Below, one piece after another: positions 8,079-17,223 of a stretch of 64,000 bases of DNA. A program made the position numbers and the translations under genes. The notes beneath the pieces were generated by a model. That model made no database searches. It was not told the DNA's origin and saw only the letters and a list, made by a program, of their open reading frames with translations. The DNA is from JAGOLU01 sp964542665. Lineage in GTDB: Bacteria; Patescibacteriota; Microgenomatia; UBA1406; GWC2-37-13. The stretch lies in NCBI GenBank assembly GCA_964542665.1, contig CAZIUF010000001.1, positions 1-64,000 on the forward strand, read 5' to 3'. Positions within the stretch are counted from its first letter, which is position 1. Every line of letters begins with the position of its first letter.

Positions 8079-8084
8079 TACAAT
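8079..8084 (+). promoter_or_regulatory. -10 hexamer of a leaderless promoter for the CAP-domain gene
   Basis: TACAAT lies 6 nt before the ATG at 8091, which supports that start over the internal ATG at 8103. Confidence 0.55.
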
Positions 8085-8090
8085 ATCTGG

Positions 8091-8774
8091 ATGGGAACGA
8101 CGATGCTCAAGGGTCTCACTGCACTCTTTACACTTGTTGTTGTTTCTATATCATCATTGGGTCAATCACTACACCTGACCAAGCCGATTCCGTATGTCGC
8201 TGAGGCGCCTCCTCACAAGTCGATATCTATAGCTATAACTGCAGCCCCCCTACCCACGCATACACCGATCCCTACACCCACTTTGGTCGTGACATGGGCA
8301 CCACCTCCTCAAGCTGTGCCAACTATTCGTTGGGGAATAGCTGAAAAGGTTGCTGAGCATCTGTACCAAATCAACGTGGGACAAGATCCAATGATGTCTA
8401 CCAATGAAGAACTTTTTGGCGCACTCAATACATATCGTGAGCTCCATGGTGTACCCGCATTACAAATGAACGATGACTTATGTCGATTTGCCGAACTAAG
8501 AATTAAACAGCTCATTGATTTGGGTAGACTCGATAGTCACAAAGGATTTAAAGAGTATCTAGATAGCGAAGAAAACTGGAAGAATCTGCCTGGACTCATC
8601 TCAATCGGAGAAAATAACAGTATTGGATATAGATTGACAGGTACCCATCTCATCGAGTGGATCTTCGATGCGGATGAGGAGCATCGATCAAATCAGCTTG
8701 ATGCGCGGTGGAACCAAGGCTGTGTTCGCATCCAAGGCACGTTAGTCGAAGTTCTATTTGGAAAAAGAGGCTAA
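8091..8774 (+). CDS. Secreted CAP (SCP/PR1-like) domain protein
   Basis: An exported protein of 227 residues. A hydrophobic signal segment (about 5-25) is followed by a Pro/Thr-rich linker (45-80) and a CAP domain from about residue 100. CAP features seen are FGALNTYRELHGVPALQMND, the DSHKGF histidine, IGENNSIGY with the Glu-Asn pair, and WIFDADEEHRSNQLDARWNQ. CAP proteins act outside the cell in adhesion, lipid binding or wall interaction; no specific activity can be read. It is transcribed away from the MFS gene. Confidence 0.82.
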   Translation: MGTTMLKGLTALFTLVVVSISSLGQSLHLTKPIPYVAEAPPHKSISIAITAAPLPTHTPIPTPTLVVTWAPPPQAVPTIRWGIAEKVAEHLYQINVGQDPMMSTNEELFGALNTYRELHGVPALQMNDDLCRFAELRIKQLIDLGRLDSHKGFKEYLDSEENWKNLPGLISIGENNSIGYRLTGTHLIEWIFDADEEHRSNQLDARWNQGCVRIQGTLVEVLFGKRG

Positions 8775-8795
8775 CGTTGAAACGTAGTACATATA

Positions 8796-9173
8796 TCATC
8801 CTGCAGCTTTGCGTATTTTTGCCACGATGTCATCGAGAGACAATTCACTTTTTACTACAAATTCATGTGCTCCAAGTTTTTTACATCTTTCGACATCTGC
8901 TTTTTGACTCAGGTTGGAGGCGACGATTACGGGGATTTTACTCAAACTTGATATCTTTTTTATCTCTTCAAGCACCGTAAATCCATCCTTGTTTGGGAGC
9001 ATAAGATCTAGAAGTATCACATTTGGGTGGAGTGTCTCAAGAGTTTTCATGGCTTCTTGTCCATCTACAGCGAAGTGCACATCAAATCCTTCCTTTGTCA
9101 GTTTTGTGCGATAGGCATTTACAAGAAATTCATCATCCTCGATAACTAGTACTGAAAGAGCTTTGGTTTCCAT
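8796..9173 (-). CDS. Single-domain response regulator
   Basis: A receiver domain without an output domain (125 residues). Phosphoacceptor Asp56 lies in NVILLDLMLP, the acidic pair is Asp13-Asp14 in VIEDDEF, and the conserved lysine is in FVVKSE. The Thr/Ser position of the switch is in VIVASNLSQ. It sits 28 nt downstream of the histidine kinase gene on the same strand, so it is the probable cognate receiver. With no DNA-binding domain, output must go through a protein partner, as in CheY- or SpoF-type relays. Confidence 0.92.
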   Translation of the reverse strand: METKALSVLVIEDDEFLVNAYRTKLTKEGFDVHFAVDGQEAMKTLETLHPNVILLDLMLPNKDGFTVLEEIKKISSLSKIPVIVASNLSQKADVERCKKLGAHEFVVKSELSLDDIVAKIRKAAG

Positions 9174-9201
9174 ACGCGCTTATTGAACAGTATATCAGAT
9201 A

Positions 9202-11802
9202 TTAGGCAAGCGATACCTCTCCATCCTTTTTAGTCATGCCCTTTATCGGTACAGTAAAGGTAAATGTTGTCCCTGTGCCTTCATGACTTTCAAACCAAAT
9301 CTTTCCACCAGAAGAATCAACGATCGCTTTGACTAGATATAGCCCAAGACCATTACCATCTGTATCGAGCTTGCTCGTTTTCTGCCCTCTGAAAAACTTT
9401 GAAAATATTTTTTCTTTGTCTTTTTCTTCTATGCCATACCCCGTATCGCCCACTATAGACACGAGATCATCACCCTTGATTGATACCGAAATACGTATCT
9501 CACCCTCATCGGGTGTGTATTTTGAGGCGTTAGTGATCAGATTCGCGTACACCTCTCGAATGAGCTTCTTATCAAGATTCACCTCAGGAAGATCAGACTG
9601 TATATTGAGTACTACATGTTGTTTCCGAGCATTCGTTTTTATCTTTGTTTCGTTGATGACCTCATCGATGACATCTTGTAACCGTACAAGTTCTGGATCG
9701 ATGATGATCCTCCCAGACTCAATGCGAGAGATATTGAGAAGGTCATTGACGAGTTCAATCATCCGCTTATTTGATGCTAAGATATTTTCAGCATATGCTT
9801 TCTGTTCAGGATTGAGTGCGCCTGCATCGCCCTTGACCAACATCTCTCCAAACCATTTCATCGCAGAAAGAGGTGTTCTGAGCTGGTGAGAAGCAAGTGA
9901 GATAAACTCGGTTTTCATCCGATCAACTTCTTTTTCATGAGTGATATCCCAATTTAGCCCATCGATCTTGAGTGCGTTGCCGGACTTGTCTCTTACTACT
10001 TGGGCATATGCCTTTAGATGACGTACCTCGCCGTTTGGAAGGATGATTCGAAATGAAGTATCAAATTCTTTTTCTCCCTTGATTGCTCGCTGCAGCTCTT
10101 CCTCAGCCGACTGTTTGTCATCTGGATGCAGCCCTTTTTGCCACGCATCATATGCGCCGCTAAAATCTGTCCTGTTTACTCCATACAACTCATACATCCG
10201 ATCATCCCATACGAGGCGATTAGTCTGCACATCCCACTCCCATACTCCGATTCGTGCGGATTGTGTTGCAAGAGTAAATCTATTTGTTATATCAGACAGT
10301 TTCTGCTCTATCTCCTTTCTTTCGCTGATATCAGTATGCGTTCCCGTAGCGTGAAGTGCTTTGCCCTGACTGTCTCTCTCGGTAACTTTTCCGCGATCAA
10401 GAATCCATTTGTAAGTGCCATCTTTGCAGAGTACCCGATGCTCGCTTTCATAAAATGGTGTTTTACCATCAAGATGGTCTTGCAAAACTTTTTCAACTTC
10501 TGAAAGATCATCCGGATGTACGCGCTTTTCCCACTCAGTGACGCTACCTTGGATTTCATCATCATTGAAACCAAGCATCGCCTTCCATCGAGGTGAGAAA
10601 TACACCTCTTCGGTGACGATATTCCAGTCCCAGAGTCCATCTCTATTACCTTCAAGAGCCGAGGAGAGTAACTGCTCGCTTTTCTGGACTTTTTTTTCCT
10701 GCATCTTCATCTCGGTGATATCTTCCTCAGTGCCAATATAGCCAACGATTTCTTTTTCATTTCCAAATATGGGAGCTATGTGGGCGACAGCATAATATAT
10801 ATCGCCATTTTTTCGACGATTTACGATCTCTCCTTCAAATGGCTCACCTGACAACTTTTTTTTCCAAAAATCGACGTAGAAGTCACGACTCATCATCCCT
10901 CCCCACAGACGTGGTGTATTACCAATCATCTCTGATAGCGTATAGCCTGTGATTTTCTCTGCCGCATGGTTTGCAAATAGGACTTTCCCCTCAACATCCG
11001 TGATCACCGTATGATTGGTAGAGTTTTGGATAGCTTTTGCAAACAAGTTGTCTGAGGTGATCTGATTGTGTACTTTTTCTATTGTTAGGTCATTTTTTGG
11101 CGTAGGATAATAGTTTTCAAATACCATTTCGTTGCGATTTATCCCTTTTGATGAAAGTTCGGTATACACGTAGTCGACCATATCCTGAGGACCGGTGATC
11201 CACCACTTAGCTTCACTTCTAAACTGATTGTGTGCGTCCGCCACATCGCTCCAAGCGAAATTAGTATATTTCACCGTATAGTCAAAGAAATCATTATGCT
11301 TCTTGATTTCTTCAAGTTCATTGAGAAATGGAGTCACCTCAGGCGATCTATTGAGATACACGAGAAAACACTTGATAGGATATCTCATATCACGAACAGT
11401 CTTGATCATCGGCAAAAATGCGGCAATACCTACACCTCCTGCAATCATGATGATATTATTTCGTGATTTCTCATCGATGATAAAGCTATTACCAAAAGGT
11501 CCATGCACCCTCACCTCATCGCCTGGAATCAGTGCACATAGAGTCGTGATATATCCACTTTCTCTCTTTCTCACCACTATTTCTATCATGTCATCATCTT
11601 TTTTAGTATTTAGTATCGTGAATGCTCTTCTATTACCCTTTGGATCGGGATATTTTAACTCAGGTATCTCAATCCAGACATATTGCCATGGAAGAAATGA
11701 GAACGTAAAGTCAATTTTGAAGGTAATCTTTACTACTCCCAGAGCGATAGACTCGCTTGATACTACTTTTGCTCTATATACTTTGTTGGCGATTTCATCC
11801 AT
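9202..11802 (-). CDS. Flavoreductase-like domain fused to three PAS domains and a histidine kinase
   Basis: An 866-residue soluble sensor kinase with no membrane helix. Residues 1-240 form a ferredoxin-NADP reductase-type module: FAD-binding NRRAFTI (57-63), GPFGNS (101-106), NAD(P)-binding AGGVGIAAF (121-129), WWITGPQDM (200-208) and the terminal ENYYP. Three PAS domains follow (about 255-370, 385-500, 505-630; note WDWNIVTEEVYFS and WEWDVQTNRLVWD). The kinase has the H box FISLASHQLRTPLSAMKWF, N box NLITNASKYTP, and G boxes DTGYGI and GNGLGLYL. PAS plus HK is common; an N-terminal flavoreductase is not. It forms an operon with the receiver protein downstream. Inference: senses NAD(P)H/flavin redox state. 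Confidence 0.9.
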   Translation of the reverse strand: MDEIANKVYRAKVVSSESIALGVVKITFKIDFTFSFLPWQYVWIEIPELKYPDPKGNRRAFTILNTKKDDDMIEIVVRKRESGYITTLCALIPGDEVRVHGPFGNSFIIDEKSRNNIIMIAGGVGIAAFLPMIKTVRDMRYPIKCFLVYLNRSPEVTPFLNELEEIKKHNDFFDYTVKYTNFAWSDVADAHNQFRSEAKWWITGPQDMVDYVYTELSSKGINRNEMVFENYYPTPKNDLTIEKVHNQITSDNLFAKAIQNSTNHTVITDVEGKVLFANHAAEKITGYTLSEMIGNTPRLWGGMMSRDFYVDFWKKKLSGEPFEGEIVNRRKNGDIYYAVAHIAPIFGNEKEIVGYIGTEEDITEMKMQEKKVQKSEQLLSSALEGNRDGLWDWNIVTEEVYFSPRWKAMLGFNDDEIQGSVTEWEKRVHPDDLSEVEKVLQDHLDGKTPFYESEHRVLCKDGTYKWILDRGKVTERDSQGKALHATGTHTDISERKEIEQKLSDITNRFTLATQSARIGVWEWDVQTNRLVWDDRMYELYGVNRTDFSGAYDAWQKGLHPDDKQSAEEELQRAIKGEKEFDTSFRIILPNGEVRHLKAYAQVVRDKSGNALKIDGLNWDITHEKEVDRMKTEFISLASHQLRTPLSAMKWFGEMLVKGDAGALNPEQKAYAENILASNKRMIELVNDLLNISRIESGRIIIDPELVRLQDVIDEVINETKIKTNARKQHVVLNIQSDLPEVNLDKKLIREVYANLITNASKYTPDEGEIRISVSIKGDDLVSIVGDTGYGIEEKDKEKIFSKFFRGQKTSKLDTDGNGLGLYLVKAIVDSSGGKIWFESHEGTGTTFTFTVPIKGMTKKDGEVSLA

Positions 11803-11924
11803 ATACTTTCATTTAGCCAATTGATTCAAACCATTCCATAGTACATCATTTTAAGGAGGAAGCCCAGGTCAAAATGCAAAACAACTCAATTGTATTTCAG
11901 TTGATTTGTGCAGTTATGGCTCCA

Positions 11925-11930
11925 TAATAT
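11925..11930 (+). promoter_or_regulatory. Possible -10 hexamer of a leaderless promoter for the wHTH-NUDIX gene
   Basis: TAATAT lies 6 nt before the ATG at 11937, with TTGATT at 11901-11906 as a possible -35 (18-nt spacer). Confidence 0.45.
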
Positions 11931-11936
11931 GGTTGT

Positions 11937-12650
11937 ATGGTTGCAGAGAAAAGTATCCACTACTATCAAAAGGCTTTGCTTCGGGCGCTTACTACTTGTC
12001 CGCATGGAGAAAGATTTAATAAGCTCATCGTCGAGGGCCTAGAGAGTGAGCATATGAACTATCATCTGAAGCAGGTCATCGATATGGGGTATGTCACAAA
12101 AAATGGATTGCTCTACGTTCTCACTGATAAAGGCAAGGACTATACCAACACGATGGATGATCAGATAGCAGTAGTTGAGAAACAACCAAAGACCTCAATC
12201 CTCATCTGGGGTGTAAAGAAAAATACAAAGACAAATAAATTTGAACATCTCGTAAATAGGCGTCTACGTCACCCCTACTATGGCAAAGTGGGTCATCTCA
12301 CGGGTAAGGTCAGATTTGGTGAATCGCTCGTCCAATCGGCCCAGCGTGAACTCTATGAAGAGACAGGGCTCAAGGCAAAGAACTATGATCTAGTGAAGAT
12401 TTACCACAAACTTCGACACCGATCATCTGGGGAAGATGTGCAGGATGTGATTTTCTATATATTCAAGGTAAGTGGCTTTTCAGGAACAATGATCGCAAAG
12501 ACTCCTCATCAAGAAAACTTTTGGATCACGACTGAAGATGTGAACGAGAAGCGATATGATGTCTATGATCATTTTATGGTTGAAGATAGTATCGACCCCT
12601 CATCTCACATTGTCTTCTATGAACAGTCTGGTATTGCGGATGGGTATTGA
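11937..12650 (+). CDS. Winged-helix plus NUDIX hydrolase protein
   Basis: A 237-residue two-domain protein. Residues about 1-75 look like a winged helix, with YHLKQVIDMGYVTKNGLLYVLTDKGK giving the recognition helix and wing pattern. From about 80 a NUDIX domain follows with the box G-KVRFG-E-SLVQSAQ-REL-YEETGL, all catalytic glutamates present. HTH-NUDIX architectures are often regulators that sense a nucleotide-sugar (NrtR-like), but there the order is usually NUDIX first. Here HTH comes first and the NUDIX site is intact, so either enzyme or sensor is possible. Confidence 0.85.
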   Translation: MVAEKSIHYYQKALLRALTTCPHGERFNKLIVEGLESEHMNYHLKQVIDMGYVTKNGLLYVLTDKGKDYTNTMDDQIAVVEKQPKTSILIWGVKKNTKTNKFEHLVNRRLRHPYYGKVGHLTGKVRFGESLVQSAQRELYEETGLKAKNYDLVKIYHKLRHRSSGEDVQDVIFYIFKVSGFSGTMIAKTPHQENFWITTEDVNEKRYDVYDHFMVEDSIDPSSHIVFYEQSGIADGY

Positions 12651-12678
12651 GTATGCTGTATATGAGTAATTTTTATAT

Positions 12679-13278
12679 ATGAAGATTAGCTTTCCAATGC
12701 CTACTGACTCTCAAAGGCATCGTTTTTGCATGTACTGCAATGCTGAGTTTCCACAAGTGGACACTTCAATATTTCATTGCACACAATGCGGACAGGACTC
12801 GGATCGGGTAATTGATATTGATCCCCAAGTAGTCTATTGGTTTGATACAAAAACACTTGAATATTGGCATGAGTCTGTAGGAGTATTTGTAATAAATGAG
12901 AAACAGGAGATATTGTTAATTGAACGTACACTCTATCCAGTCGGATTATGTACCATTCCAGCAGGACATCTGGATATAAACGAGATTCCTAAGGAAGGAG
13001 CAATTCGCGAGCTATCTGAGGAAACTGGAATTGTTACAACAGAAATCTCTCTAGTAGTAGATTTGCCGATGACTGATGACTTATGCCGTAGAGGTTCTGA
13101 CTGTCATCTCTGGCATCTTTACAAATACAGACTTGGAGAATCCGTGCCAATCAAGGTTGATCAAGGTGAAGGTAAAAATCCTATTTGGACAACGAGAGAG
13201 AATGCCTTGCAAATGAAACTAACTAGTCCAGTTAAATATTTTCTCGAGCATTACTCAGATCAAATCTTTAGTTACTGA
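12679..13278 (+). CDS. NUDIX hydrolase with N-terminal zinc ribbon
   Basis: A 199-residue protein. A short zinc ribbon with two CxxC-type pairs (FCMYCNAEF and HCTQCGQD) precedes a NUDIX domain whose box is GHLDINEIPKEGAIRELSEE, with the metal-binding Glu residues kept. Zinc-ribbon NUDIX proteins include NudC (NADH/decapping), but the NudC SQPWPFPxS motif is not seen, so only the family is called. It follows the wHTH-NUDIX gene by 28 nt, and its 3' end overlaps the GH130 gene by 7 nt. Confidence 0.88.
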   Translation: MKISFPMPTDSQRHRFCMYCNAEFPQVDTSIFHCTQCGQDSDRVIDIDPQVVYWFDTKTLEYWHESVGVFVINEKQEILLIERTLYPVGLCTIPAGHLDINEIPKEGAIRELSEETGIVTTEISLVVDLPMTDDLCRRGSDCHLWHLYKYRLGESVPIKVDQGEGKNPIWTTRENALQMKLTSPVKYFLEHYSDQIFSY

Positions 13279-15191
13279 TACAGAAGATGGCTCATGATTG
13301 AGCTGACACTGCCTGTAGCGACGCCAAGTACTTTATCTGCACCACCATAGTACACGTAGAGCGTGTCACCTCTGATGATGGACCCATTGGTAAAGACAAC
13401 GTTATCCACGATACCTTTCTTTTCCCAATCGCACTCTGGCTCAAGGATAGGCACATCACTGCGAGCAACGAGATGTGCAGGGTTTTTGAGATCAAGCAGC
13501 ATGGCTCCGAGTCGATAACCTTGATCGTGTCGAGACACTCCATGATAGATGAGGAGCCATCCATAGGGAGTCAGGTGAGGCACGCTCCCAATCCCAATCT
13601 TCAAACTATCCCACTTGTCCTGTCGAGGACTAATTCGAACTTTAGAATCTAGCGTGTATCCTTGATCAAATACTGATAAGTCATCTACAAAGTCAATGCA
13701 AATATCAGGACTCAGGCGGTGATAGATCCAATATTTTCCAGATACCTTGATAGGCAAGAAACATGCGTCCTTATCATCGAGCCCGGGAGGTGAGATGAGT
13801 TGTGGCGCAGACCACTGTCGCCAATCTCGAGCAACAAAATGTCCTTTACTGATCGTCGTGAGACCGACACGTGGCGCTTCTATACCATTGTATGCTGTAT
13901 AACACATATATATCGTATCGTCGATGAGCGTCAAACGAACATCTTCGCAGCCAGAGTTGCCTCCTGGATTTTTCTTTAATTCTGCTGATATGCGAGGCAC
14001 ATATATTGGCTCAGGCAACCTCTCAGCTATGTCGATGCCATTGTCTGAGATGGCAAGACCAACTACTGAGGTATTGTCCGCTGACATCGCTCGATATGCG
14101 ATATGCACTCGTCCATCAAGATCGATTGCACCTGCATTGAGGACGCATTGACTCTCCCAACCGCCAGCATCGAGAGGTTTCAAAATAGGATTCGCCTCAT
14201 ACCGATGAAGTCTGATGGATCCTGCACCTTCCATCTGCAGATGTGCATATAGGTCGTGAATACTACATGAGGCGACACAGCAGGTCGTATCTGCAGCACC
14301 ATAATACATATACAGCGTTTCCCCATCTATGACAACAGATGAGGGAAACACGATGTCATTGATCATCCCCTTGAGCTCATAGTCTGCCTCAGGCTTGAAC
14401 TCAAACTCAGGGATCCGTCCGATGATGCGTCGGGGATCATCTTTATCGAGCAATACGGCTTTTATTTTGAAAGTTTTTTCATTACTAAAGTAGTTTTCGA
14501 TATCTGCATATACGAGCAACCATCCATATGGTGTCCATACAGGAGGTGCGCCAACTTCGACTTGGTCGATCGTTTGATTGCGTAAAGGGATCATATGCTG
14601 GTCACGATGCGCATACCAATCTTTCCAGTATTCTTCTGACCATATGTCTTCTTTTTTCTCAAATGTTGCATAACATATTGATGATGGTCCTGGATCAGTA
14701 TCGATACTCAGAATGGCTGCGTACTTATCACCAATTTTCTGAGGAAAAAGGGTCATAGCTTTAGCGTTGAAAGGTGTGACGAGATGGCGCTCACGGATAG
14801 TTGCGAGGTCTGTGGAGATTGCTACGGCAACCTTTATGCTATCGCGATTTGGAGGCCACTGAGAAAGAGCGGTATAAAATATAAAGTATTCGTCGTCTAT
14901 TTTGGTGATGCGTGGATCCTCTACTCCATACTCTTCCCAGGGACATTCTGGCTGAATCAAGATGCGATTGCCGGTGAATTGAGTGGCGTCTGGCGAGGAT
15001 GCATATCCGACTGTTGAAAGAGAAAGTTTCTTGCCTTCGATGACGATCGTCTCAGAAAATGCTCGATAGAGCATGTGAAAACGTTCACTGTCTTTTATCA
15101 CGCATCCGTTAAAAGTAGCTTGTGCTTCCCACCAAATCTTTGGGTTTGGTTTGAGAATCGGATTTTTATCAGATCTAGTGAGTGTAAACAT
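13272..15191 (-). CDS. Tandem GH130-like glycoside phosphorylase/hydrolase
   Basis: A 639-residue protein made of two GH130-like five-bladed propeller modules, about 1-330 and 335-639. Each starts with a NPILKP....WE segment, then an N-G-x-V/A-I strand, an YRA motif (HMLYRAFSE and HIAYRAMSA), a GVEDPRIT/GCEDVRLT block and a YYGAADTT or YYGGADKV end block. GH130 members act on beta-mannosides, mainly as phosphorylases, and lack a signal peptide, as here. Doubling of the module in one chain is unusual. It forms an operon with the related gene upstream (33-nt gap). Confidence 0.82.
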   Translation of the reverse strand: MFTLTRSDKNPILKPNPKIWWEAQATFNGCVIKDSERFHMLYRAFSETIVIEGKKLSLSTVGYASSPDATQFTGNRILIQPECPWEEYGVEDPRITKIDDEYFIFYTALSQWPPNRDSIKVAVAISTDLATIRERHLVTPFNAKAMTLFPQKIGDKYAAILSIDTDPGPSSICYATFEKKEDIWSEEYWKDWYAHRDQHMIPLRNQTIDQVEVGAPPVWTPYGWLLVYADIENYFSNEKTFKIKAVLLDKDDPRRIIGRIPEFEFKPEADYELKGMINDIVFPSSVVIDGETLYMYYGAADTTCCVASCSIHDLYAHLQMEGAGSIRLHRYEANPILKPLDAGGWESQCVLNAGAIDLDGRVHIAYRAMSADNTSVVGLAISDNGIDIAERLPEPIYVPRISAELKKNPGGNSGCEDVRLTLIDDTIYMCYTAYNGIEAPRVGLTTISKGHFVARDWRQWSAPQLISPPGLDDKDACFLPIKVSGKYWIYHRLSPDICIDFVDDLSVFDQGYTLDSKVRISPRQDKWDSLKIGIGSVPHLTPYGWLLIYHGVSRHDQGYRLGAMLLDLKNPAHLVARSDVPILEPECDWEKKGIVDNVVFTNGSIIRGDTLYVYYGGADKVLGVATGSVSSIMSHLLYQ

Positions 15192-15224
15192 GATTGGAAT
15201 ATTTCAAAGTTTGCACTGAGATCT

Positions 15225-17117
15225 TCAATGCTGAAACACTTTATGAACTACTGATCCCTTGACGTGCGCCTCTTCATGATAGCGTAGATTGTTGAGGAAA
15301 TCTTGAAGATTGGTAGTCGCAACACACACGTATGTGTCTGATCCACCATAGTACACATAGAGCGTCTCACCGATGACCACAGCTCCACATGGATATGCGA
15401 TGCCTGGCTTGAAGCCATTGTTTTCGTACCACTCAGTTGGCTCAAGTATCGGGCTATTGGTCCGATGTAATACCTTTGATGGGTCTTTAAGATCGAGCAG
15501 CATAGCCCCGATCTTATATCGTCCTGCATCTTGCTCATCGACTGCATAATAGATGAGAAGCCATCCATAGGGTGTCTTGATGGGTGGTGCTCCTGCACCG
15601 ATTTTGCGACTATCCCAGTTATTTTTACGAATGGGAATCACATGTTCGCCTTTGAGCCATGAATTACCATCAAACTCGAGAGAGTCAACATAGTCGATGA
15701 GAATGTTCGGGAAAATGCGATGGAAGATGACATATTTTCCGTTTATTTTTTCTGGGAGGATACAGCCACTCTTATCGACGATACCTGGTGGAGATATGAG
15801 CACGGGCTTTTCCCATAGCCATCGCTGGGCGAGGAAATCCTCAAGTTTGATCGAGGTGAGCGCGAGTCGTGGAGGCGAATATCCATCATAGGAGACATAT
15901 ATCATATGTGCACGATCGCCGATGATCGTGATCCGAGGATCCTCAACTCCTCCATATCCTCCACCTGAGGCATAGTTCATGCCTTTGGTCATCTGGATAT
16001 TGGGGATGCGCTTCTCAAAATCATCATAGGGTGTGTATGCGGGTGTTGGTGAACGATAATCGATACTTGTGCCATCTTTAGATCTGACATATCCCAATAC
16101 TGACACATAGTCATGTCCCTGGGCTCGGTAGAGTATGTGCACATTTTGGTCTTCTGTTTGGACAACTGCTGCATTGAGTGTATTAAATGCTTCCCAACTC
16201 ACCGTGGGTGAAGGTGCGACCATGGGGTTGGATGCATGTTTGACCAAAGTGATCTCAGGATCCGTTGATACACTGCGCGTGATATGACGTCGATATCTCA
16301 CCGAGAATAGTCCTACCCCTGCTACTCCCCAATATCCAACGACTGCATCTTGGATACTCACTGCACCAACGGGATACACATGAGCTTCTTTCCACTCGTG
16401 CGGCTGTTCCCAGACATGCTGAGCCGGAGAGAAATATATCTTTGAGTCGAGCATCTGGAGTTTAAACCAACCTACCGACCATACAGGTTGTGAGAAATGT
16501 GGATTAACGAAATGAAACCAGACATAATATGAATCACCTTCACGCTGTATACATGAAATATGCTTTACATCGATTGACGAATAGGAATCATGGATCACAT
16601 GTTCTTTCCCATCGAGTGGAGTCCACTTTGACAGGTTAGTCGAACTCGACAATACTATCTTTCCGTCTTTGGCATGGATACTCAGAAATCCTGTAGCTAT
16701 AGGTATTGCCCGAACGACTGCACCTACTTCATTCCAGTGATCTATATATCCTTGGAAAGTGAAGAGTGAAAGTTTTTTTGCGGTTGCGTAACATGCACGT
16801 TTCTCAGTGCCAATAGATTTTTCATAAAATAGTACAAATCCTGTAGCGGACTTGGTGAGGTGGAAGTTGTCTAGTAAAGACACATCTTCATTTTCCTTCG
16901 CAACCTGAATGCTGGTCGTCTGTTCAACTAATCTAAAGTCCGAAGCGTCCTTTGAAAGGGTGATTTGAAAGTGATATGTATCATTCTGCTTTGCATGGAT
17001 CATGAGGTATACCTCGTCCTCTATGTAAGACACACCGAGACCTCTGAAAACAGAGTGCTCTCCATGTATATGGATGTTGTTTGATTTGGGGCTCTCCAAC
17101 GGCCCATCTACTGTCAT
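15225..17117 (-). CDS. GH130-like protein with divergent N-terminal propeller-like half
   Basis: Of 630 residues, the C-terminal half (about 290-620) is clearly GH130-like: HASNPMVAPSPTVSWEAFNT, HILYRAQGHD, GGVEDPRITII, IGAGAPPIKTPYGWLLIYY and VYYGGSDTYV. The first ~285 residues are beta-rich with repeated WxxxxEAHVYPVGAVSI-like strands, but the GH130 signatures have decayed; they may be a degenerate copy of the same fold. Together with the next gene this gives about four propeller units. A TATACT box lies 11 nt upstream of the ATG. Likely role: beta-mannoside or related oligosaccharide breakdown in the cytoplasm. Confidence 0.8.
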   Translation of the reverse strand: MTVDGPLESPKSNNIHIHGEHSVFRGLGVSYIEDEVYLMIHAKQNDTYHFQITLSKDASDFRLVEQTTSIQVAKENEDVSLLDNFHLTKSATGFVLFYEKSIGTEKRACYATAKKLSLFTFQGYIDHWNEVGAVVRAIPIATGFLSIHAKDGKIVLSSSTNLSKWTPLDGKEHVIHDSYSSIDVKHISCIQREGDSYYVWFHFVNPHFSQPVWSVGWFKLQMLDSKIYFSPAQHVWEQPHEWKEAHVYPVGAVSIQDAVVGYWGVAGVGLFSVRYRRHITRSVSTDPEITLVKHASNPMVAPSPTVSWEAFNTLNAAVVQTEDQNVHILYRAQGHDYVSVLGYVRSKDGTSIDYRSPTPAYTPYDDFEKRIPNIQMTKGMNYASGGGYGGVEDPRITIIGDRAHMIYVSYDGYSPPRLALTSIKLEDFLAQRWLWEKPVLISPPGIVDKSGCILPEKINGKYVIFHRIFPNILIDYVDSLEFDGNSWLKGEHVIPIRKNNWDSRKIGAGAPPIKTPYGWLLIYYAVDEQDAGRYKIGAMLLDLKDPSKVLHRTNSPILEPTEWYENNGFKPGIAYPCGAVVIGETLYVYYGGSDTYVCVATTNLQDFLNNLRYHEEAHVKGSVVHKVFQH

Positions 17118-17223
17118 ATATAAAAATGAGTATATCTGATACCCTCTGACTTACCATGATACACTTTCAAAAATACGACTGCAAGTACGAATTACTATAC
17201 GATGTAACCGAAAAGTAGAAAGC

